DNA of 28,122 bases from CAZGYE01 sp964530165. Its GTDB lineage: Bacteria; Planctomycetota; Planctomycetia; Planctomycetales; Planctomycetaceae. Positions 8,121-15,389 of this stretch are shown piece by piece. A program made the translations under genes and the position numbers. The stretch lies in assembly GCA_964530165.1 (NCBI GenBank), contig CAZGYE010000033.1:1-28122 (forward strand), read 5' to 3'. Positions within the stretch are counted from its first letter, which is position 1; every line of letters starts with the position of its first letter. The notes below the pieces were generated by a model. It worked only from the letters and a program-made list of their open reading frames with translations, searched no databases and was not told the origin of the DNA.

Positions 8121-9797
8121 ATGGGTATTCCGATGGCAGCAGAGTATGAACGGCCGGGGAAGAGTCCACACCAAAGCCGCTCGGCCGTCATTGCCGGGCA
8201 GGGAATTGTGGCCACCAGCCAGCCGTTGGCCGCCCAGGTGGGCCTCGACGTCCTGAAGGCGGGGGGAAACGCCGTCGACGCGGCCATTGCCACCAACGCC
8301 ATGCTGGGATTGGTCGAGCCGATGAGCTGCGGAATCGGCGGTGACCTGTTCGTCATTTACTGGGATTCCAAGACCGAAAAGCTGTACGGTCTGAATGCCA
8401 GTGGTCGCAGCCCTTATGCGCTCTCCCGGCAGGTAGTGGGAGCGTTGGGATGCTCACAGATCCCGGTGGAAGGGCCGCTCGCATGGTCGGTCCCCGGTTG
8501 TGTCGACGGCTGGGAAACGCTGCGCAAGCGGTTCGGAACGATGACGCTCGACCGCATTCTCCAACCCGCCATCCAATATGCCGAACGGGGGTTCCCAGTC
8601 AGCGAGATCATCGCCGGTTCCTGGCAGAGCGCGGCTGAGAAGCTGAAGAAGTGGCCCGACTCGGCTGAGACCTATCTGCCCGGCGGACGCGCACCGGCGG
8701 TCGGCGAGATTTTTAAGAACCCAAACCTGGCAGCCAGCTACCGCGCACTCGCCGAGGGAGGCCGCGACGCCTTTTACCAGGGAATCCTCGCCGAGAAAAT
8801 CGTCGCCTTCAGCAAGCAGAACGGCGGTTACTTCTCGATGAAAGACTTCGAGGATCACACCTCGGAGTGGGTCGAGCCGGTCTCGGCCAGCTACCGCGGC
8901 TACGACGTCTGGGAGCTACCGCCCAACGGGCAGGGCATCGCGGCCCTCGAGATGTTGAACGTGCTGGAAGCCTACGACGTCAAGTCGATGGGGCCGGGGA
9001 GTGCCCAGTTCATCCACCTGTTCGTCGAGGCGAAGAAGCTGGCCTTTGCCGATCGCGCCAAGTTCTACGCCGATCCGTCCTTCAACCGCCTGCCGGTTGC
9101 CGAGTTGATCTCAAAAACATACGCGGCCCGGCAGCGAGAGCGGATCGATCCCGACCGGGTGGCGACGAACGTCCGGCCGGGGAACCCGGCCGGCGATCCC
9201 AAACTCGAGCTCGGCGACACGGTCTATCTCAGCGTCGTCGATAAAGACCGCAACTGCTGCTCGCTCATCCAGAGCATTTTTTACGGCTTCGGTTCGCAGG
9301 TGACGCCGGGCGACGTCGGCTTCGTCCTGCAGAACCGCGGGGCATTGTTCGCGCTGGACGAGAACCATCTCAATCGGCTCCAGCCGCACAAACGACCGTT
9401 TCACACCATCATTCCCGCGATCCTCACCAAGAGGGGCAAGCCGTGGCTCTGTTTCGGCGTGATGGGGGGCGACATGCAGCCGCAAGGACACGTGCAGGTG
9501 TTAGTCAACATGATCGACTTCGGCATGAACGTGCAGGCGGCCGGCGACGCAGCCCGCGTCCGGCACGACGGCTCGCAGACGCCGACCGGAAAACCAATGG
9601 ACGCCAAAGGCGGCACCGTGGCCGTCGAAGCGGGCATCTCGCCCGAAGCCGTCGCCGAGCTGCAGCGGCGCGGACATCGAGTCGTCCGCGCTCGCGGCTC
9701 CTTTGGCGGCTACCAAGCGATTCTAATCGACTGGAAGAATAGCACGCTGCACGGAGGAACTGACCCACGCAAGGACGGTGCGGCGGTCGGGTATTAG
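8121..9797 (+). CDS. ggt: Gamma-glutamyltranspeptidase (glutathione hydrolase family)
   Basis: The protein matches the Ntn-hydrolase gamma-glutamyltranspeptidase family over its full length (558 residues from this start). Visible signatures are VATSQPLAAQVGLDVLKAGG, NAVDAAIATNAML, EPMSCGIGGDLF and LNASGRSP in the large-subunit part. In the processing region GDTVYLSVVD, the Thr (codon at 9219) would be the new N-terminal nucleophile after self-cleavage. The small-subunit part follows, with GDMQPQGHVQVLVNMIDFG and a GGxDPRKDGAA end. The family cleaves gamma-glutamyl bonds in glutathione and related compounds. No signal peptide is visible, so a cytoplasmic, YwrD-like member is more likely than a periplasmic one. 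ATG codons at 8079, 8121 and 8133 are all possible; homology starts shortly after 8133 and no good Shine-Dalgarno decides between them. The gene appears to be monocistronic. Confidence 0.93.
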   Translation: MGIPMAAEYERPGKSPHQSRSAVIAGQGIVATSQPLAAQVGLDVLKAGGNAVDAAIATNAMLGLVEPMSCGIGGDLFVIYWDSKTEKLYGLNASGRSPYALSRQVVGALGCSQIPVEGPLAWSVPGCVDGWETLRKRFGTMTLDRILQPAIQYAERGFPVSEIIAGSWQSAAEKLKKWPDSAETYLPGGRAPAVGEIFKNPNLAASYRALAEGGRDAFYQGILAEKIVAFSKQNGGYFSMKDFEDHTSEWVEPVSASYRGYDVWELPPNGQGIAALEMLNVLEAYDVKSMGPGSAQFIHLFVEAKKLAFADRAKFYADPSFNRLPVAELISKTYAARQRERIDPDRVATNVRPGNPAGDPKLELGDTVYLSVVDKDRNCCSLIQSIFYGFGSQVTPGDVGFVLQNRGALFALDENHLNRLQPHKRPFHTIIPAILTKRGKPWLCFGVMGGDMQPQGHVQVLVNMIDFGMNVQAAGDAARVRHDGSQTPTGKPMDAKGGTVAVEAGISPEAVAELQRRGHRVVRARGSFGGYQAILIDWKNSTLHGGTDPRKDGAAVGY

Positions 9798-9840
9798 CTC
9801 GTCGTGAAAGATGACCCAAACTGGATGCTTGCAGTCGGAA

Positions 9841-9858
9841 CCGACGCCAAGGCGTCGG
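9841..9858. terminator. Palindrome with AA loop downstream of ggt, possible terminator
   Basis: CCGACGCC-AA-GGCGTCGG is a perfect 8-bp stem with a 2-nt loop, 44 nt after the ggt stop. No T-run follows directly, although a T-rich stretch lies about 10 nt further on. It has the same design as the palindrome at 16511-16528, suggesting a repeat class with AA at the centre. Confidence 0.5.
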
Positions 9859-9966
9859 CTTAGAGTCTTTCATTGAGTCATGCTCGCCATTTGCGCGCAG
9901 GTTTTGACGTTATCAGGCCGCCTGGGCGACGTGAGTGTGTGGGTATTTGTCGTCATGATGCACGAC

Positions 9967-10080
9967 GGGTGGCGGGGCGTGAGCGAAGCGTCGCCCCGTT
10001 CGAGCCGAGCGCGCCAATACGCTCGCCGATCACCATCCGCTCATCGACGGGGCGACGCAAAGCCTTACGCCCCGCCACCC
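9967..10080. repeat. 114-nt imperfect palindrome
   Basis: The outer arms GGGTGGCGGGGCGT (9967-9980) and ACGCCCCGCCACCC (10067-10080) are perfect reverse complements. Inner arms GCGTCGCCCCGT and ACGGGGCGACGC extend the match, leaving an unpaired centre of about 40 nt. It is unrelated in sequence to the GTGGGGCAGGC family. It lies between ggt and the ExbB-type gene. Confidence 0.85.
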
Positions 10081-10202
10081 CGCCGTGTTTCTCGATGTCG
10101 TCTCATCCGCCCTCACCGATGAGCCGGGAATCTGCGCCCGATTCCCAAAACGGCGCGCGATCGCGTGAAACGGCCTGCGGAAGCGGTTATACTCAATACG
10201 CC

Positions 10203-12038
10203 ATGTATTTCCAGTTCACGTGTTCGGAATGCGGCAAGAACCTGAAGGTCCGGGAGGAGAACGTCGGCCGCAAAGTCCGGTGCCCGTACTGTCATCACGC
10301 GATGACGGTCAAGGCGCCGGAAAAGGAAGAGGTTCCCGAAGATCCCTGGGACTTGGACCTCTCCGAGTCGACCAAATCCGCCACTCAGACCGAGGAGAAG
10401 CCGCCGCCGGACAAACAGCCCTCCGCCAAAGCGGGATGGATCGACGGGACTGAAGTCCACACGGTGCGCAGCGCATTGATCGGCATCGCGCTCTCTGTGG
10501 CGTTCTACGGCATGGTCTACGGAGTTGGAAAAGCGGCTTTTGCCGGCGTGGTCCACGGAGTCGGAAAAGCAGAATTTGCCGAGGGGTATTACTTCGGCGA
10601 ACTGTTTCTCGATCGCGGCTGGGTGCCGTTCGCGCTGGTGTTCCTGATGAGCTGGTCGGCCGCCATTTTGTTCCTGAAGTCCCGCAAGCTGTCGCGGCAA
10701 AAGGACTCGATGCTCTTCGACCTGCTGCCGAACGAGTTGGCGGACGACATCACCGTCACGACCCTCAGCCGGTTCACCCAACACGTTCGCAGCCTACCGG
10801 CCAATCCGAGCGAAAGCTTCCTGATCAACCGCGTTCTGCGCGGCCTGGAGCACTTTCGCGTGCTCAAGAGCAATCCGGAGGTCGCCGGCCGATTGGCGTC
10901 GCAGTCGGAGATCGACGCCACGGCCGTCGAATCGAGCTACACGATGCTGAAGGTTTTCATTTGGGCCATTCCGATTCTGGGCTTCATCGGTACTGTGATT
11001 GGCATCAGCGCGGCGGTGAGCGGCTTCTCCGGATCGCTGGACAACGCGCAGGACATCGACGCCCTGCGCAGTTCGCTGGACAGCGTGACCAGCGGCCTGG
11101 CGACCGCGTTCGACACGACACTGGTCGCGCTGGTGATGAGCCTGCTGGTGATGTTTCCCACAAGCTCGATGCAGAAGGCCGAAGAGGACCTGCTGAACTG
11201 GGTCGACGAGTACTGCAACGAGAACCTGCTCAAGCGCCTCAAAGACAGCGATCGTATCAGCGGCGTTCCCACCGGCGACCGCAAAGCGATGCACAAGGCG
11301 ATCGACGCCGCCATGGCCAACCATCATGCCGAGTTTCGCACCTGGTTCAAGAAGCTGGAAACAATCGGGGCCACGCTCACCCAGCAGGTCGTCAAAGGCT
11401 GGACCGATTTCGACGGACAACAGCAGGCCAAACACACTGAGAACCTCGAGCAGTTGAGCAAAGCGGTCGAGTCGATGACCGCCCAGCAGGCTGCGATGCA
11501 GGACTGGTCGAAGTATCTGGACACAATCGGTGCCAGAGTGACGGAGCATGTCGTCCGCGGGTGGGAAAAGGTCGACAAACAACTGCGGACACAGTACGAG
11601 CAGCAGTTCTCCGCGATCGCCGAGTCGCAGGAACGGATCCAACAGGATCTGAGCCGGATGATCGAGCACCTGGCCCAGTCGATGACCGAAATCGGGGCGA
11701 AGCTGAACCAGGCGGCCGAGACCCAGACGCGAGCCATCCAAGAGCGGACCGAAGAACAGCAGGGCCGCGTCGCCGAGGAGCTGACCCGCGCGGTCGATCG
11801 GTTCGGGGAGACGATGACCGATCTCGCCAAACAGGGCGAGACGGTGCAGAATCAGGTTTCCGACTCGATGACCCGGGCGTCCGAGTCGCTGGGCGTTTAT
11901 TTCCGGGGTCTCGAGCAGGGTTTGACGGTGCTCAACGGGGTGTTGGAACGGCTGGGTGAACAGCAAGTCGTGATCGAGTCGCATATCGAGCCGCGCCGCC
12001 GCTGGGGGTTCTTCCGCCGCGGAAACGGAGTTGAGTAG
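10203..12038 (+). CDS. Zinc-ribbon MotA/TolQ/ExbB-type proton channel subunit with long coiled tail
   Basis: From the ATG at 10203 the protein has 611 residues. A zinc ribbon (CSECGKN... CPYCHH, residues 7-31) and an acidic linker precede four hydrophobic segments: a weak one near 85-105, one near 138-160, TM3 (about 247-270, with GFIGTVIGIS) and TM4 (about 299-322, with GLATAFDTTLVALVMSLLVM). TM3 and TM4 carry the family signature of MotA/TolQ/ExbB stators, which conduct protons with an ExbD/TolR/MotB partner. Residues 330-611 form a long cytoplasmic helical tail with a repeat of about 54 residues (TIGATLTQQVV at 387, TIGARVTEHVV at 441, EIGAKLNQAAE at 496). An earlier start is rejected because the upstream frame is repeat DNA. 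The stop codon is immediately followed by the ATG of the first ExbD-like gene, so translational coupling is likely. Confidence 0.85.
   Translation: MYFQFTCSECGKNLKVREENVGRKVRCPYCHHAMTVKAPEKEEVPEDPWDLDLSESTKSATQTEEKPPPDKQPSAKAGWIDGTEVHTVRSALIGIALSVAFYGMVYGVGKAAFAGVVHGVGKAEFAEGYYFGELFLDRGWVPFALVFLMSWSAAILFLKSRKLSRQKDSMLFDLLPNELADDITVTTLSRFTQHVRSLPANPSESFLINRVLRGLEHFRVLKSNPEVAGRLASQSEIDATAVESSYTMLKVFIWAIPILGFIGTVIGISAAVSGFSGSLDNAQDIDALRSSLDSVTSGLATAFDTTLVALVMSLLVMFPTSSMQKAEEDLLNWVDEYCNENLLKRLKDSDRISGVPTGDRKAMHKAIDAAMANHHAEFRTWFKKLETIGATLTQQVVKGWTDFDGQQQAKHTENLEQLSKAVESMTAQQAAMQDWSKYLDTIGARVTEHVVRGWEKVDKQLRTQYEQQFSAIAESQERIQQDLSRMIEHLAQSMTEIGAKLNQAAETQTRAIQERTEEQQGRVAEELTRAVDRFGETMTDLAKQGETVQNQVSDSMTRASESLGVYFRGLEQGLTVLNGVLERLGEQQVVIESHIEPRRRWGFFRRGNGVE
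10512..10583 (+). repeat. Tandem 36-bp duplication within the ExbB-type gene
   Basis: Two adjacent 12-codon units encode MVYGVGKAAFAG and VVHGVGKAEFAE. Substitutions are spread over several codon positions, so it is not a very recent event. It lies in the first hydrophobic region and lengthens the loop between the first two membrane segments. Confidence 0.8.
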
Positions 12039-12836
12039 ATGGCCAAGCGAAAACGGTCTGTGACCGAAACCGTGTCGCTGTTCCCGTTCTTGAGCATCCT
12101 CGCGTGCGTCATCGGGACGCTGACGCTGATGATCACGGCCCTGGCTTTGGGCCAGATCGAGAGAAGGCAAGACCCCGAGGCGGTCGCACGCGCCCTCGAG
12201 CATCAGAAAATGCAGGCTGAGATTCGTGCGAGGCAGAAGGAGTTCGACCGGTTCAACCGTCTGCTGGCCGATGCGGCGGCCCTGCGCGAAGAATTGGTAC
12301 TGGCGATGGAAGAGTTGAAGAAACTCGAGGGCCGGCAGAAGCAGGAGACAAAAAAAGCCAGCAGCAATCGGGTTCTGAACGCCCGGCTGCTGGCCGAGGC
12401 CAATCTGCTCGAACGCCGCATCAAGGAGTTGGAACAGGAGCCCCCCCGTCTACGGGCGAAGATCCGGCAACTTCAGGCGGAAATCAACAAACGTAAGAAT
12501 CCGCCGAAGGAAGCGGCAAACAGAATCCAGCCGGGCGGCAGCGGCGTGGACCTGGACCCGACGTTTGTCGAGTGCACTGACAACGGTGTCAGAATCCTTG
12601 AGGGCGGCAAGCCCTTCATCCGGCGTGCCGATCTTTCTAAAAGCAAGCCGTTCCACGATCTGTTGGATCGCGTGGCAAAAAAACCCAAAGGGACTGTCAT
12701 CTTTCTGATCCGTGACGATGCCGTCGGGACCTACAATACGGCTCACTCGATTGCTCGGGGACGTTATTGCCGCGACGGCAAACTGCCGGTGGTCGGAAAA
12801 GGCAACATCGATCTGAGTGTGTTCCAGCACCCCTGA
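12039..12836 (+). CDS. ExbD/TolR-like subunit 1, lacking the transmembrane Asp
   Basis: This predicted 265-residue protein has a short basic N-terminus, one transmembrane helix (about 13-37, FPFLSILACVIGTLTLMITA), a long charged coiled coil (about 45-155) and a small C-terminal domain (about 170-265: PTFVECTDNGVRIL ... TVIFLIRDDAVGTY ... NIDLSVF). The arrangement matches ExbD/TolR/MotB partners of TolQ-type channels: single pass with the C-terminal domain periplasmic. The proton-carrying Asp normally present near the start of the transmembrane helix is absent here. The C-terminal domain resembles that of the downstream paralogue at 12869. Its ATG follows directly on the stop codon of the channel gene. 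A specific transported substrate or driven partner cannot be inferred. Confidence 0.75.
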   Translation: MAKRKRSVTETVSLFPFLSILACVIGTLTLMITALALGQIERRQDPEAVARALEHQKMQAEIRARQKEFDRFNRLLADAAALREELVLAMEELKKLEGRQKQETKKASSNRVLNARLLAEANLLERRIKELEQEPPRLRAKIRQLQAEINKRKNPPKEAANRIQPGGSGVDLDPTFVECTDNGVRILEGGKPFIRRADLSKSKPFHDLLDRVAKKPKGTVIFLIRDDAVGTYNTAHSIARGRYCRDGKLPVVGKGNIDLSVFQHP

Positions 12837-12868
12837 ATGGGAACCGCTCGTCTGACCCGGCTGATCCC

Positions 12869-14017
12869 ATGAGAAGACGAAAAAAAGCCTCAGTGGGCGG
12901 CAGCCTCGATTCGCTGCTCGATACGATGACCAACGTCGTGGGGATCCTGGTGATCCTGCTGGTGGTCACGCAGTTGGGCGTGGGGAACGCAGTCAAACGG
13001 ATCAAGGGTTTCGTCACCGAGGTGAGTGCCAAAGAATTTACAGCCACGAAGAAACAGGCCGATGAGATTCAACAGCTGCTCCAGAAGCAAGGACGACGCT
13101 GGAAAGACGTCGAAGTCCAAGTTCCAGACACACAACTGGAGCTCCAACAGCAGAAAAAGCTGCTTGAGGAGTTGCGGCGCAACCTGAAAATGATCACCGA
13201 TTCACAGGTCGACCCGGCGAAGGTTCAGCGGGATGTCGAGGCTCGTAAGAAACGGGTCAAAGACCTGGAACAGCAAATCAACCGCGGTGAAGCACGAGTG
13301 GCAAAGCTGAAGGCCCAACTCGACGCGACACCGCTGGCGAGACCCGGTCCGGCAGCCAAAGTGATCAATTTGCCCAACCCCCGAGCAGCACCGAAAGGCT
13401 GCACGCCGGTCACCTTTATTTGTCAGCATGGGCGAATTTTGCCGGTCAACTTGAAAGTGCTCCAGGAACGGGCCCAGATCGCAATCAACAAGGTGTACCG
13501 CGCGTTAGTGAGACCAGACGGCATCGACTGCAAGCTGCTTGTCGAGCTGTTCGAGCAGAAGGAGATCGGCAACGCCTATTTTCGCATCAAGATCAAGCTG
13601 ATAGGCGGCAGGCCCTACATGATGCTGTATCATCGAGAAAAGGGCGGCGAAAACGTCTCGAAGATCAGAAGTAAAAGCTCACTGTTCCAGAAAGCGGTGC
13701 AGAGTTTGGATAAAAAGAAGCACTACGTCCGATTCATGGTCTGGAACGACAGCTTCGACGTCTACCTCGCAGCCCGCAAGATCGTCCAGGGGGCCGGACT
13801 GCTCGCCGGTTGGATTCCCTACGATCCCAACTATGTTTGGCGGGTCGACCTGGGGGTCAAAGTCACCTGCAGCACGGGCAAGCCGCCGGCGAAACCGAAG
13901 CCGCCCACAACAAAACCGCCGGCGACAAAGCCCCCGGCCAAGAAGCCCCCGCCGCCCAAGAAACCGACACCCAAGCCGAGACCGCGTCGGCCGTTACCGC
14001 CCGATGAGATCGATTGA
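12869..14017 (+). CDS. ExbD/TolR-like subunit 2, with transmembrane Asp and Pro/Lys-rich tail
   Basis: This 382-residue protein starts at the ATG at 12869, just before MRRRKK and the transmembrane helix; an open frame further upstream overlaps the previous gene and has no family features. The helix region SLLDTMTNVVGILVILLVVT (15-34) is ExbD-like and D18 is at the expected site of the proton-carrying Asp. A coiled coil (about 45-170) follows, then a C-terminal domain (about 190-335) with phrases matching those of subunit 1 (VTFICQHGRILPV, YVRFMVWNDSFDVYLAA, WRVDLGV). The last 40-odd residues are Pro/Lys/Thr repeats, reminiscent of the TonB spacer but placed at the C-terminus. The gene is 32 bp downstream of subunit 1 in the same cluster. 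Its stop codon abuts that of the convergent next gene. Confidence 0.78.
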   Translation: MRRRKKASVGGSLDSLLDTMTNVVGILVILLVVTQLGVGNAVKRIKGFVTEVSAKEFTATKKQADEIQQLLQKQGRRWKDVEVQVPDTQLELQQQKKLLEELRRNLKMITDSQVDPAKVQRDVEARKKRVKDLEQQINRGEARVAKLKAQLDATPLARPGPAAKVINLPNPRAAPKGCTPVTFICQHGRILPVNLKVLQERAQIAINKVYRALVRPDGIDCKLLVELFEQKEIGNAYFRIKIKLIGGRPYMMLYHREKGGENVSKIRSKSSLFQKAVQSLDKKKHYVRFMVWNDSFDVYLAARKIVQGAGLLAGWIPYDPNYVWRVDLGVKVTCSTGKPPAKPKPPTTKPPATKPPAKKPPPPKKPTPKPRPRRPLPPDEID

Positions 14018-15061
14018 TCAGGAACTTAACAATCGTCGAATGCCTTCCCAGGGTTGAATGTAGGTCAAGAACGGCAGCCCGTCGACGGTTGGCTCTCTGC
14101 GGCCGGTGACTCCGTCGACTGCTGGGCCGTATTCGACGATGTGTTCCAGCACCCGCTGCTGATGTTCGCGGTCCCAGTCCGCCAGGACGTCGACCCGGTT
14201 GCGGAGCAGCAGCGTGGCCGCGGCCAGGGCGTAACCGCCCCAATTGCTGGTTCCGGCGATGATGTTCCAGTCGGTGGCGATGCGGCAGGGAATGTGACCG
14301 GCGTAATCTCCGTCCAAACGGCGTCGAAGCTCCTCCCAGGGAATCGAGCCCATGCCGATCTCGTTGGCCCCGTCCCCGATGCCGATCGTCCGCGCCGTGG
14401 GACGATAACGGTGCAGTTCCTCGAACAGCCGATGCAAATCGGCGGTGTGCTCGTCGATTCCCTCGCCCCGCATGTTGTGGCAGCGATTTTGGTTCTCCAC
14501 GGGAACCTGGGCCGCAAACTCTTTCAGCGGCGCGTCCCTCTGGCGAGACTGTCCCCGAAGCGAATCGGGCGTGTGGCTCGGTCCAACCCGCTCCAAGGCG
14601 ATCAGGTGCGTCAGCGTGCGGCCCGGGCCCTCCAAGAAAAACGCCTCCAACCAGGTGGACGAGTCGTGAGCAAACGCGAGCACGCGTTCAACGGGGAAAC
14701 AGACGGCCGTCGCGGCGGCAGTGAGGGCGCCGGCGCACGGTTCGTCGGTGATGACGGTGACCTCGATGCCGAGGGCATCCAGCGCGGCGGCCAGCAGCAG
14801 CGAGCCGAGCGGTCCGTCGGTCTCCGCGGCGGGCAGCTCGCCGTGCGGCACAAAAAAACCGGTCACGATGCCGACGGACTCGGCAAATTCGGCCAGATGA
14901 ACGGCCGCCTGTGCCAAATGACCCTCGCACAATGGTCCGTACAACGGTTCACTGGAGATCAGGCCGCGGTGTGCAGGATCGCGGCGAATCAGACGCTCGA
15001 ATTGTTCGATCAGCTTCTTGGGCAATTTCGGTGCTCCTGGCTTGATATTTTGAAGCAGCAT
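14018..15061 (-). CDS. DUF4392 / D-glutamate cyclase-like protein
   Basis: This protein resembles the DUF4392 domain, the C-terminal part of mammalian D-glutamate cyclase (DGLUCY), which interconverts D-glutamate and 5-oxo-D-proline. Family-like stretches in order are GIVTGFFVPHGELPAAETDG, ALDALGIEVTVITDE, a Glu/Arg segment (HLIALERVGPS), NMRGEGIDEHTADLHRLF, IGIGDGANEIGMGSIPW (about 236-252) and ATDWNIIAGTSNWGGYALAA. Length is 347 residues from the ATG at 15061; a TTG at 15076 is possible in the same frame, and neither has a clear Shine-Dalgarno. No signal peptide is seen, so it should be cytoplasmic. It is read away from the Rieske operon and ends against the ExbD-like gene. Whether it acts on D-glutamate is inferred from the family. 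Confidence 0.82.
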   Translation of the reverse strand: MLLQNIKPGAPKLPKKLIEQFERLIRRDPAHRGLISSEPLYGPLCEGHLAQAAVHLAEFAESVGIVTGFFVPHGELPAAETDGPLGSLLLAAALDALGIEVTVITDEPCAGALTAAATAVCFPVERVLAFAHDSSTWLEAFFLEGPGRTLTHLIALERVGPSHTPDSLRGQSRQRDAPLKEFAAQVPVENQNRCHNMRGEGIDEHTADLHRLFEELHRYRPTARTIGIGDGANEIGMGSIPWEELRRRLDGDYAGHIPCRIATDWNIIAGTSNWGGYALAAATLLLRNRVDVLADWDREHQQRVLEHIVEYGPAVDGVTGRREPTVDGLPFLTYIQPWEGIRRLLSS

Positions 15062-15389
15062 CCAGAGAATACGCAAGCCCAGGGTGTGATTTCCGACGTT
15101 CGGAATGTAGTTTGCATCTGATTCCAGTTTCTGAGAAATCTGGCCTCAGCATGTGGATCACGGTTGTCTGCCGGATTTGATACTGCAAGAATTTGGGTAG
15201 AGACGGCGTCCCGGGCGTCATGCCGTTGATGGCGGGTGCCGAGAGGGGATTCGTTGCTCCTTCGGGGCTGCGGGTTGTCACGACCCGGCCGGCGTTGCCG
15301 TTCGGCGTGAAAAGAGCTGAGCGGCGCGAGGAGTGGACCCGGCCGATCGCTCAACAATCAGAACGTAATCGGTGGCTTCTGGAACGTCC
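15062..15389. other. Divergent intergenic region upstream of the respiratory cluster
   Basis: This 328-bp region separates the DUF4392 gene from the Rieske gene and must hold promoters for both. I see no good -35/-10 pair, riboswitch or strong inverted repeat. The reading frames crossing it look like chance. Confidence 0.45.

Larger units (their letters stand above)
9798..10202. other. Repeat-rich intergenic region between ggt and the ExbB-type gene
   Basis: This 405-bp gap has no gene I can support. It holds a small palindrome (9841-9858) and a large imperfect palindrome (9967-10080), described separately. The open frame running through it into the downstream gene encodes only the translated repeat, so I do not accept an upstream start. 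A promoter for the downstream cluster probably lies at 10081-10202; TATACT at about 10191-10196 is too close to the ATG to be convincing. Confidence 0.55.

Noticed and set aside
9873..10202. Possible 110-residue N-terminal extension of the ExbB-type protein
   Set aside because: It is only the translation of the 114-nt palindrome and flanks. The zinc ribbon typical of the N-terminus begins at the ATG at 10203.
10794..12203. Long open frame on the minus strand (469 codons) opposite the ExbB-type gene
   Set aside because: It is rich in Arg, Leu, His and Gln, as expected from the antisense of a GC-rich coiled-coil gene. The plus strand holds clear TolQ-type motifs.
10203..14017. Zorya-like defence system
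   Set aside because: The channel subunit with a long tail is ZorA-like in outline, but neither partner shows a clear OmpA-like peptidoglycan-binding domain, there are two of them, and no nuclease, helicase or other zor effector gene is nearby.
14054..15121. Plus-strand open frame of 355 codons opposite the DUF4392 gene
   Set aside because: The minus-strand product matches a known family along its length; the plus-strand product resembles nothing.
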